DNA of 64,000 nucleotides from Woeseiaceae bacterium (GTDB taxonomy: Bacteria; Pseudomonadota; Gammaproteobacteria; Steroidobacterales; Woeseiaceae): assembly GCA_028227395.1 (NCBI GenBank), contig JAOIZZ010000004.1, forward strand, positions 1-64,000, written 5' to 3'. This document shows positions 9,300 to 17,200 of the stretch, piece after piece (the first letter of the stretch is position 1; every line of letters begins with the position of its first letter). A program made the translations under genes and the position numbers. The notes under the pieces were generated by a model, which was not told the DNA's origin, did no database searches, and was given only the letters and a program-made list of their open reading frames with translations.

Positions 9300-9703
9300 A
9301 TAAGTGTTTGCCAAGGATTAGTATTTAGTTGTTCAATATATTGTGAATATAGTTCGTTTAGAACTTCATCTTTTTCCTACCCTACAGAACCTTGCACAAC
9401 TTGTGAAGTCTGGTAGTTAATTTTCAGAAAAAATCTAAATCTAATATTATTTTTATGAATAAAAATAATACTCATTGGAAATTGGCACTTCTGAGTAATA
9501 TCAGCACCAAGAATCGGTCACGTACTTTCGGACGATGAATTTTAAGTCTTTAGCTTTTAATAATCAGTAACAATCATATTACTTATATTAATTTATCTAG
9601 GGGCTTATAGAGTATTTTGGTTATTATTGATTATTGACGAAATAAATTTGAAATTGAGAAAAATTAGTATAATTTTTGTAAAAATTTTAACTGCCTTATT
9701 TTT
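9300..9703. other. Intergenic region of about 400 bp without a supported gene
   Basis: Between the MFS gene and the start of the DUF305 gene, both on the minus strand, the sequence is strongly AT-rich and has many stop codons in all frames. The only structure I see is the AT-only palindrome at 9445-9470. A 27-codon ORF from an ATG at 9455 has no ribosome binding site and no recognisable features, so I do not call it. Confidence 0.5.
9445..9470. repeat. Perfect 12-bp inverted repeat with 2-nt centre
   Basis: TATTATTTTTAT and ATAAAAATAATA flank the dinucleotide GA, forming a perfect palindrome made only of A and T in the arms. It may be a weak terminator for the minus-strand MFS gene, an operator, or a chance result of AT richness. 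Confidence 0.5.
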
Positions 9704-10936
9704 TTAAACCGTTGATCTCATTGATATTTTCTGAATTTTCTGATAAATAACATAAGCTGCAACAAGGCCAATCATGCTAAAGAAGGAAACTATTAGAAAC
9801 AGGTACTGATAACCAGAGGCACCCGGATAAGCATCTAAAATAATACCCCCTAAGGTTGGCATAAATATATCTGGCGTGTATGCTATTACTGAAATTATGC
9901 CTGTCGCAGTGCCTGTGAATGCTAGTGGTATACTACTTTGCTCCAAGAGAGAAAAATAAGTTCCCCTAAGGGCATAGACAGCAGCGGTAAGAATGGCAAC
10001 ATTGATTATTAAATATGGCAAGAGTGCGGAAGAACCAGGAATAAGAGAAAAGATCAAAAAACCTACAGTCATAACAATACAAAATCCTAATATAGCTTTG
10101 GCGGGGCCAATTTTATCAGCAAAAAAACCAGCTGCAATGGCAGCAAATGGCGTGACCCAGTATTTACCTGCTCCTATAGCGCCACCACCAACTTCACCCA
10201 ATTCATAAATTTCAGTCGCATAAGGGGTAAAAAAGATTGTTCCCCACATTGCAGTATTGGTTGCCATTATAATAAGTGCGATTAACCAAATGACGGGTAA
10301 CCTTAAAATATATATGATTTCATTGGTGGTCACTTTTGGCTGTTTTTTATTATTAGATATGTCATCACTCATAATTCGCCAGACCAAAAGCGCTAGCACT
10401 AAAATATAAAAAGATATCATTATGATAATTTCAGGGACAGCCCTATCATCACCTCTGCTGTATGCAAAAATCATTAACAAAATCGTTGTCGATATCACGT
10501 CGGAAATACTTCTGCCTCCTTCAAGTATCCCGTAGGTCTTTCCTTGATCCTCTTTACTGCCCCAACAGCGTGCTGCTTTGATCATGGCTGACCATAATAT
10601 GCCTGCGCTGGTTAGACCCCATATTGCGAATAATATTAGGCAGATTTCAAAAGAAGGTAAAGTCGAAAAAACAAAACCCGCTAGTGCGGTTATCACGAGG
10701 GCAATAGATATGAGTTTTCGTGGTGAAAATCGATCTGCTAACCATCCTCCAGGAAAATAAGCGATTAAAGACACAGCTCCGAAGGTGCTTAAAAGAATTC
10801 CCATTTGTGTTTTTGTAAATCCAAAGGCATTTTGCATGGGAATATAAAAAATATCTGAAAATAAAGGTAGCCAAAAAATAACGCTCCCAGACAGGCATAA
10901 TAAACCCATCGTTAGCCATTTTTCAGTAAACGTCAT
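9704..10936 (-). CDS. MFS transporter
   Basis: The 410-residue protein has about twelve hydrophobic helices in two halves and no cleavable signal peptide. The first cytoplasmic loop carries the MFS signature GGWLADRFSPRK, and a related loop in the second half reads AAGFFADKIGPAK. The family moves small solutes across the inner membrane by proton symport or antiport; the layout resembles the NNP / sugar-phosphate permease branch. The substrate cannot be deduced. It lies downstream of the tRNA-Leu gene on the same strand, separated by a likely terminator. Confidence 0.85.
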   Translation of the reverse strand: MTFTEKWLTMGLLCLSGSVIFWLPLFSDIFYIPMQNAFGFTKTQMGILLSTFGAVSLIAYFPGGWLADRFSPRKLISIALVITALAGFVFSTLPSFEICLILFAIWGLTSAGILWSAMIKAARCWGSKEDQGKTYGILEGGRSISDVISTTILLMIFAYSRGDDRAVPEIIIMISFYILVLALLVWRIMSDDISNNKKQPKVTTNEIIYILRLPVIWLIALIIMATNTAMWGTIFFTPYATEIYELGEVGGGAIGAGKYWVTPFAAIAAGFFADKIGPAKAILGFCIVMTVGFLIFSLIPGSSALLPYLIINVAILTAAVYALRGTYFSLLEQSSIPLAFTGTATGIISVIAYTPDIFMPTLGGIILDAYPGASGYQYLFLIVSFFSMIGLVAAYVIYQKIQKISMRSTV

Positions 10937-11042
10937 TTACGCCCTATACTTGAAGTGATTTTTTAAGATATATCAAACCACCTTACACAACATTATAAAA
11001 TTTGTGAAGTTAGGCATTGATACAAAAAAAAACTAGAAAATG

Positions 11043-11098
11043 ATCCAAAAACAAAAAACCCCTTCCCTAATCTTCCGAAGAAAATCAACAAAGAGGTT
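11043..11098 (-). terminator. Nested hairpin terminator after tRNA-Cys/tRNA-Leu
   Basis: On the minus strand AACCTCTT pairs with AAGGGGTT (8 bp, one G-U), followed at once by TTTTTTGTTTTT. Inside the loop a second hairpin with a cUUCGg tetraloop forms (GATTTTC, TTCG, GAAGATT). The position directly downstream of tRNA-Leu fits a Rho-independent terminator that separates the tRNA transcript from the MFS gene. Confidence 0.65.
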
Positions 11099-11125
11099 TA
11101 ATTCAATATTATCAACTACTTATAA

Positions 11126-11212
11126 TGGTGCCCAGAGCCGGAATCGAACCGGCACGTCCTTTCGGACAACGGATTTTAAGTCCGTAGCGTCTACCAATTC
11201 CGCCACCCGGGC
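11126..11212 (-). tRNA. leuZ: tRNA-Leu (anticodon UAA)
   Basis: On the minus strand the 87-nt sequence begins GCCCGGGTGGCGGAATTGG and ends with an encoded CCA. The anticodon loop CTTAAAA reads UAA. The long variable arm (TGTCCGAAAGGACG) is typical of a class II leucine tRNA. It lies 15 bp after tRNA-Cys, the same order as cysT-leuZ in Escherichia coli. Confidence 0.96.
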
Positions 11213-11227
11213 TAATAATCAGATAAT

Positions 11228-11301
11228 TGGAGGCTAGGGTCGGAATCGAACCGGCGTCCACGGTTTTGCAAACCGCTGCATAACCACTCTGCCACCTAGC
11301 C
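11228..11301 (-). tRNA. cysT: tRNA-Cys (anticodon GCA)
   Basis: On the minus strand the 74-nt sequence begins GGCTAGGTGGCAGAGTGG and folds as a cloverleaf. The anticodon loop TTGCAAA reads GCA, the discriminator base is U (typical of tRNA-Cys) and CCA is encoded. It is followed by tRNA-Leu. In Escherichia coli tRNA-Gly precedes it directly, whereas here tRNA-Gly is about 2.1 kb upstream. Confidence 0.96.
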
Positions 11302-11313
11302 TTATTCAAATAA

Positions 11314-11358
11314 TTAACAATTATTAACAATTATTTACTTAACAATTACTAAGTAAAT
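11314..11358. repeat. Three TTAACAATTA repeats plus a 9-bp hairpin upstream of the tRNA pair
   Basis: TTAACAATTA occurs at 11314, 11324 and 11339, spaced 10 and 15 bp apart. Overlapping the last copy, ATTTACTTA and TAAGTAAAT form a 9-bp inverted repeat with an 8-base loop (11333-11358). The block lies 13 to 57 bp upstream of the tRNA-Cys 5' end, within the probable promoter of the tRNA pair. A regulatory role is inference. Confidence 0.5.
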
Positions 11359-11459
11359 GGACTAACTTTACGCTGTGCTCTAACAACTAATACGAAGTAT
11401 ACCTCGGTGGACTTTTTAATCAATCAAATATCGTCAATCGATACATATAATGGATATCA

Positions 11460-12716
11460 ATGAAAAATATACTCATTTTTTTCTTACTAGTTCTTTTTTT
11501 AATGCCACAAATAGTGGTGGCAGAATCATCTGGACTGTTCTCGAAAATCAAATTAAATGACCTTCTTGTATCTTCTGTTTATGGAAGTATGACTCCATAC
11601 ATATCAACCAGTGATTCAGGTATTACTACCATCAATTGGTTAGAGCCAAGTGATAGTGGTTACGCTATAAAATTTGCAAAATATAATAATACTTGGGATG
11701 AGCATAAAATTGTCGCACAGGGTAATAATTGGTTTATTAACTGGGCCGATTTCCCCTCTCTAATACACATGAATGATGATAATTACGCTGCCCATTGGCT
11801 TATTAAAAGTAGCTCAGATAGGTATGCTTATGATACGCAAGCCTCCATATCAAAAGACGGTGGAGACACTTGGTCCAAACCCATAATCGTCAATCAAGAT
11901 GGAACTCCCACTGAGCATGGCTTTGCAAGTTTATATAGAGATGGTGATAACTTAGGGCTTATATACTTAGATGGTAGAAAAATGATCAACGAAATGACTG
12001 CTGATCCTAATGATACTGGCATGACATTGAGAGCCACTTCCATAAATCTAGAAACAAATATTATCAGTGAACAACTTATTGACGGTCTCGTGTGTGAATG
12101 TTGCCAGACCAATATTGCAAAAAGCAGTCAAGGTCCAATAGGTATATATCGGAACCGAACTGAAGATGAGATAAGAGATATATATATCACCAAGAAAATC
12201 AATGGTAAGTGGATGCCTGGAAAGTTACTCCATAAGGATGATTGGAATATCTCAGGGTGCCCTGTAAATGGACCATCGATTCATGCTGATATTAACAATG
12301 TAACTGTGGGTTGGTTTACCGCTGCCAATGATAATCCTGTAATCAAGTTAACTAAATCATCAGACCATGGCAATACATTCTCAACACCATATGAAATCGG
12401 TCTTAATAGTGCCGTTGGGCATATCAATATCACGGTTGATAGAAATGATAATACCTGGATGATTTGGCATAAGAAAATTAGTAACGGAGCCGTGGCTTTG
12501 ATGTTGAGCATGCTGGAAGATAAAACAAATCAACTTTCAGAAATGATTATAGATGAGACTGGAAATATCCCTCGTTACAGTGTTCCTCAGATCACCAATC
12601 ATAATGATGAGATTATTATGGCTTGGACTATAAAGGTTAACAGTGAAACATCAGGTAGAGGACGAAATACCCAGACTTCCATAAAGTCAGCATCGTTTAA
12701 AATCAATCAATTTTAA
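11460..12716 (+). CDS. Exported sialidase-like (BNR/Asp-box) protein
   Basis: The 418-residue protein starts with a signal peptide (MKNILIFFLLVLFLMPQIVVAE). It carries Asp boxes of the S-x-D-x-G-x-T-W type: SISKDGGDTW and SSDHGNTF, which fit a six-bladed sialidase-like propeller. A Cys-rich motif VCECCQTN sits near the middle and a further Cys is in ISGCPVNG; four clustered Cys could form disulfides or bind metal. The catalytic Arg triad of true sialidases cannot be confirmed by eye, so I would not call it a neuraminidase. It is the only plus-strand gene between tRNA-Cys and tRNA-Gly. Confidence 0.72.
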   Translation: MKNILIFFLLVLFLMPQIVVAESSGLFSKIKLNDLLVSSVYGSMTPYISTSDSGITTINWLEPSDSGYAIKFAKYNNTWDEHKIVAQGNNWFINWADFPSLIHMNDDNYAAHWLIKSSSDRYAYDTQASISKDGGDTWSKPIIVNQDGTPTEHGFASLYRDGDNLGLIYLDGRKMINEMTADPNDTGMTLRATSINLETNIISEQLIDGLVCECCQTNIAKSSQGPIGIYRNRTEDEIRDIYITKKINGKWMPGKLLHKDDWNISGCPVNGPSIHADINNVTVGWFTAANDNPVIKLTKSSDHGNTFSTPYEIGLNSAVGHINITVDRNDNTWMIWHKKISNGAVALMLSMLEDKTNQLSEMIIDETGNIPRYSVPQITNHNDEIIMAWTIKVNSETSGRGRNTQTSIKSASFKINQF

Positions 12717-12735
12717 TTGAATATCTAGTAGCTGA

Positions 12736-13098
12736 TTATTTGGTGTATTTTTCAGCGCCTAAAAAATGAATGGATACATAAGGCTCATCACCTACTACCC
12801 AGCTATCATGCGGCTCTTTTGATACATAAAAAATATCACCGGGGGTTAACATGGTGACCTTTCCACCGGGTGATGCAGCAGTGGCATTGCCACTTACGAC
12901 CAAACCTAGATGCTCAACATCACAATATTTTTTATTGATGAGTGCGCCAACATGAGTTGACCATTTCCAACCTGGTTCATAAGTGGCTCTTCCAATAACC
13001 ATATTATTTATTTTAACGGTTTCAAACATCCCTTTATCAAAATTTGCAATCTCATCTGGAGAGTCGAATCTCTTTATTATTACTGCTAAATCATTCAT
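12736..13098 (-). CDS. Small cupin-domain protein
   Basis: The 120-residue protein is a single cupin barrel. The first motif region reads WKWSTHVGALINKKYCDVEHLGLVVSG with PGWKWS at its start, and the second is PGDIFYVSKEPHDSWVVGDEP. His residues in STHVG, CDVEHLG and EPHDSW are possible metal ligands. There is no signal peptide. Such small cupins are often sensors or isomerase-like proteins bound to metal; the role is unknown. It converges with the sialidase-like gene, the stops being 19 bp apart. Confidence 0.75.
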   Translation of the reverse strand: MNDLAVIIKRFDSPDEIANFDKGMFETVKINNMVIGRATYEPGWKWSTHVGALINKKYCDVEHLGLVVSGNATAASPGGKVTMLTPGDIFYVSKEPHDSWVVGDEPYVSIHFLGAEKYTK

Positions 13099-13186
13099 TG
13101 CCTGCCCTTTTATTTAAGGATTATTAATCCATAACTCAATACTTAATATAAATCTCCTCAGGCCTGCTATCAAATTTCTCTTTGTT

Positions 13187-13345
13187 TTATAGAGAATTTA
13201 CCGCGACTATTGGCGCCACGATAAAATAAAGCAAACTGCATACTGCTAAAATCGTAACATCTTCATCAGAATAATAACGGCACACTAAATAAGTCAGTAC
13301 GCTAAATCCAAGAATAGGTAAAACCAAGTCACTTATATTTTCCAT
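13187..13345 (-). CDS. Predicted 52-residue membrane protein (not in the ORF track)
   Basis: On the minus strand an ATG at 13345 is preceded by a purine-rich GGGGG about 8 bases upstream. The frame encodes 52 residues with two hydrophobic stretches (LVLPILGFSVLTYLV and ILAVCSLLYFIVAPIVAV) separated by a short polar loop, CRYYSDED. The ribosome binding site, the intact frame and the membrane-hairpin pattern support a real small protein. I do not recognise the family. It lies just downstream of tRNA-Gly. Confidence 0.55.
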   Translation of the reverse strand: MENISDLVLPILGFSVLTYLVCRYYSDEDVTILAVCSLLYFIVAPIVAVNSL

Positions 13346-13383
13346 AATTAATACCCCCTTCTATTATTTATACATAATAATAA

Positions 13384-13404
13384 GGAGTTTGGAAAGTAAA
13401 CTCC
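13384..13404 (-). terminator. Hairpin downstream of tRNA-Gly
   Basis: GGAGTTT and AAACTCC form a perfect 7-bp stem around a 7-base loop, about 30 bp past the tRNA-Gly 3' end. On the minus strand it is followed by TTATTATTATG, a broken T tract. It is a plausible but weak tRNA terminator. Confidence 0.45.
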
Positions 13405-13432
13405 GTGGAAGTACTTTAGGGTGAAAACAAAT

Positions 13433-13508
13433 TGGAGCGGGAAACGAGATTCGAACTCGCGACCTCAACCTTGGCAAGGTTGCGCTCTACCAGCTGAGCT
13501 ATTCCCGC
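13433..13508 (-). tRNA. glyW: tRNA-Gly (anticodon GCC)
   Basis: On the minus strand the 76-nt sequence begins GCGGGAATAGCTCAGC and ends in an encoded CCA. The anticodon stem-loop CAACC-TTGCCAA-GGTTG gives GCC. It corresponds to glyW of the pgsA-glyW-cysT-leuZ locus but is separated here from pgsA by about 5.2 kb and from tRNA-Cys by about 2.1 kb. Confidence 0.96.
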
Positions 13509-13673
13509 AATTAACTATGCCTATTAACTTGTAAAAAAATAGCTAATATTGATATATATTTTAAGTCACCTATACGTCACTCATTAAATACTAAAAATAC
13601 AGCATTCAAATCAATTTAAGTCCGTAATTATACATTAATTATCATAATGTCATAGCTACATTTAGCCATTTGG

Positions 13674-14207
13674 CTATTGAGGCTGGATGGCCGCATAATA
13701 AATGTCTAATTCGGTAGATATAACTCGATCATCAAGCTTCATGCTTTCTTTAATCCGATCATAATCTCCAAGATTGTTGAGCTGCACAACGATACGATTT
13801 AGCGATGGCAATGCATCAATAACAGATAATCCATAATTTAAAGCTAGATCGGGGCCATTCACACCCTCAGCATATTTTATAAATAGTTGCCCGTTTGTGA
13901 GCCCTACTCTCCCAGTATTAGAGTTTTTTACAACTTTCATAATAATTGATGATTGTGTATTTTGTAATTGAGTATTAGGCAAGCTCCCATCCAACGAATA
14001 CTTGTAGTCACCAATTGCTGCAATACCGTCATTAATTGAAATGGTATTATTTTTATCAAAAACTACCATTGAATTTTCAATGATATCAATATTTTGATCT
14101 ATCGACCCTAGCATTTGAGCCTGCAAAAAGGATGATAAGGACCCAATTAAAAAGCAAAATTTTACAAGTGTAAGAATTCGCTTTATTACTGTATTAACTA
14201 AACGCAT
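13674..14207 (-). CDS. Secreted stand-alone subtilase prodomain-like protein
   Basis: The track start is far upstream inside the subtilase gene. The ATG at 14207 has a strong site (AGAGGA) and begins a signal peptide (KFCFLIGSLSSFLQAQ), giving 177 residues. The C-terminal ~75 residues follow the pattern of subtilase N-terminal prodomains of the fervidolysin / I9-like type: GQLFIKYAEGV, then LALNYGLSVIDALPSLNRIV, then DYDRIKESMKLDDRVISTELD (compare the usual V-K-F-x-P-G, L-P, V-x-x-L-x-x-x-P-x-V-x-x-x-E-P-x). The gene starts 10 bp after the stop of the subtilase gene, so the two should be cotranscribed. It may act in trans as chaperone or inhibitor; this is inference. Confidence 0.6.
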   Translation of the reverse strand: MRLVNTVIKRILTLVKFCFLIGSLSSFLQAQMLGSIDQNIDIIENSMVVFDKNNTISINDGIAAIGDYKYSLDGSLPNTQLQNTQSSIIMKVVKNSNTGRVGLTNGQLFIKYAEGVNGPDLALNYGLSVIDALPSLNRIVVQLNNLGDYDRIKESMKLDDRVISTELDIYYAAIQPQ

Positions 14208-14217
14208 ATTTTTTCCT

Positions 14218-17200
14218 CTATCTATTATCGAATTGAATGGCGGCCTGCACAAAAGTCCCTGTTGATCCAGATATATGATCGATAATATGCAGCTTCCAAT
14301 CACCGACCTTGGTTTCACCATAAAAAGCATTGGATGGTAAATATACCCATTGACTTGATGATAAATCCGTCGCAAGTGCCGTTAATGGCGGCAACAAAGT
14401 ACTAATTGTGCCACTTGGTGATTCCAGCCTAAAACCTAGATGATTTGGGTCAGAGTGACTAATTTTCATTGCCACTTTTAGATGTTCGATCGTGCCACTT
14501 CCACTTTCCGTTATAGACTGAGTGTATAAGCTTAGATCATCCATACTCACAGATTGAATTGCAGTAAGGTTCCATGATGTTTGGGAGACACTGCCTAAAC
14601 TACCTGTGGTATAGGCTATAGCGGCATTGACAGCAGCCGTGGCATCAACCGCTCCAAAACCATACCAAGGATGAAATTTTAATCCGGTGGAATTAGTTAC
14701 CCAACCCACATAGCTAATGTTGCCTCCAACATTTGTTGCAGAAAAGCCAGTATCAACTTGCACGGCCGTGGTCGCTAAAATATGCTTCACATCTCGCCAT
14801 GTTAATGCAGGATTGGCTTCTAACATGAGTGCAATAACACCTGACACCATGGGTGTGGCGGCGGAAGTTCCATTCATACTACTCGTGTAATTACAATTAA
14901 GGTTTTCAGCATGAGGAGATTCGTTAGAATTGAAAGCGTTAAGTGATGCTCCACTAGAACTGACTGATCCTAATGAGCAGGAAGAGCGATCTAACGTCAT
15001 AATAGCGGGCTTTCTGGGATACGGTAATGATGTATCCTCCATATTAACTTCTAGATCTAAATCTAATCCATATTCACCTCCAGGTGCACTGACCCATAAA
15101 GAAGCACCAGGTGTGGAGTATGATGCTTTAGTCCCATCCGCATTCAATGAGCCGACACCGATTATCTGAACCATTAAATAAAGAGAATCAAAAACTGCGT
15201 CGTAACATCCTATTTTATATGTACCTGCATTATCTCCATCCCCACAAAAAGAAAACAGTGACGTTCCAGTAGCGCCTTTATAGTAATCATTACCACTTGA
15301 ATTGACATACAAAGCGCCTTTGGAATTTCTTAGATCGTTAACTCCCGCAGCTAATTGATCTTGTAATGCGCTGGAGGGTTGAGACAGTGCGGTGGTGGGT
15401 CCACCGTAACTCATATTAAATATTGACACATCAGCAGCTAGAGAAAAGCTCGATGCCCCTAGCGATTTAACATGATTTGCAGAGCTATCATTACTTCCTG
15501 AGAGTAAATTAAATGCTTTTATGGAGGCATTGGGTGCCACTCCTCTGCCGCCCAGATTATTCCAACCTTTAGCGGCAACAATGCCAGCGACCATGGTGCC
15601 ATGATCCGCTCCTGATCCAGTCGGTGCTGGATTATTTGATGAATCGGTGAAACTCCACGATCCATTAGTCACCACATTATCAACGATATCTTCATGGGTT
15701 ATTTCAAGCCCACTATCCACAATTGCAACAATAATTCCAGCTCCTGTTTTGCCGGCTGCTATCGCACCATCGACGTTTAAATCGGCACCTGATGTGCCAG
15801 CATTCGTTGCAAAATTCTTTTGCCCGGTATTATCTAAATGCCATTGATGGTTATAAAGGGGATCAGTTTTTAGATTAATGTTGATTTTAGCAGTGGCGGA
15901 ATCAACATAGCCATCATTCACTTTATAAGTAAAATAATCAGCTGCTGCTACAGTCTGGGTGGTTGAATAAGTAAAAGCACCCGTACTTGTGTTGGTAATA
16001 GTTGCTGTGCCGCTTGTCGCACTCTCAACAATTGAATATGTAACACTCCGACTGTCTTGCGAAGTTGAGGTTAGTGTAGCCGAGCCACCATTAGTTACTC
16101 TTGGTAATAAATTGATGAAATAGCTAGCAGTGGCGCTTGTTGGTGCTGTATGCACATTTACATTTAAAGGGTAAGCATCTGAAGTATCGGCAACCCCATC
16201 TCCATCATCATCCGTATCTGCATTATTACCTATACTGTCAGAATCGGTATCTAAAGTTTCTGTCGAATCTAATGGAAACGCATCAGAGGTATCAGCAACA
16301 CCATCTCCATCATCATCCGTATCTGCGATCATCCCTTTACCCTGACAAGACGAATCACAGCTATCTGGTCGCCCATCGCTGTCTGTATCCGTTCTTCCAT
16401 TCAGAGTAATTAATGGAAATGCATCTGAAGTATCGGCAACACCATCCCCATCATCATCCGTATCTGCATTATTACCTATGCCATCAGCATCGGTATCCAG
16501 AGTTTCCGTGGCATCAAACGAAAAGGCATCAATACTATCGCGAACATTGTCGTTATCATCATCCACATCCAGTAAATCAGCGATGCCATCGCCGTCATTA
16601 TCTGGCGCATCAGAGGCAACCGCCACATTAGCGAGCAATATAGAAACGCCAGTCTCATTCGCAAAGTCACTAACGACAATCTCATCAGATACAAGATTTG
16701 CTATCGATGTTTGCATGGAATTTTGTGTCGAGGTTATTATTTGTTTTGCTGTAAATGAAACTGGATCAAGGGTGGCACTCGAAACCAATGCATTGATCGT
16801 TGCTAATGTGTTTGAAATAGCTGTCAATTTAGAGGTTGATATTGCTATTGCGGGCGTCACTTCTTGTACTACTTTTGTTAACACTGTTTGTATCGTTGCA
16901 CTTGCGGTTAAGTCAATGCTACCCTGAGATTGAGCTAAAGATGAGATCTGCTTAGCCACTGACTTTGCCAGTGAAATTGATACATCGGTGGATGAATCAT
17001 CGTCATCTGTTAGTGTTGTTGCTGACTGTAAGATTAAGCCAACTTGCTGATTGATGCGTTGTTGTTTTTTTGCACTTACATCGGCCGCCTTTGCCTTCGC
17101 CCAACCATCCGATGACAATAAGTTTTCAACGCTTACGCTGATACCAAGATTAATAAGCATTTGTGCTTTACTCTCCACACTTGAGATAGAGGAAAGTACG

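Noticed and set aside
9455-9538. 27-codon plus-strand ORF in the spacer before the MFS gene
   Set aside because: No ribosome binding site and no feature beyond what AT-rich sequence gives by chance.
11126-13508. tRNA-linked integrative element with att sites
   Set aside because: I found no integrase gene and no clear duplication of a tRNA 3' end; only the displaced gene order supports insertion.
16137-16631. Regularly spaced repeats that resemble a CRISPR array or plus-strand His/Tyr-rich ORFs
   Set aside because: The repeats are in frame with the minus-strand subtilase and encode thrombospondin type 3 repeats; spacing is irregular and no cas genes are present. The plus-strand ORFs are shadows.
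16478-16927. 149-residue plus-strand ORF inside the subtilase gene
   Set aside because: Ser/Thr/Val-rich antisense shadow of a clearly coding region.
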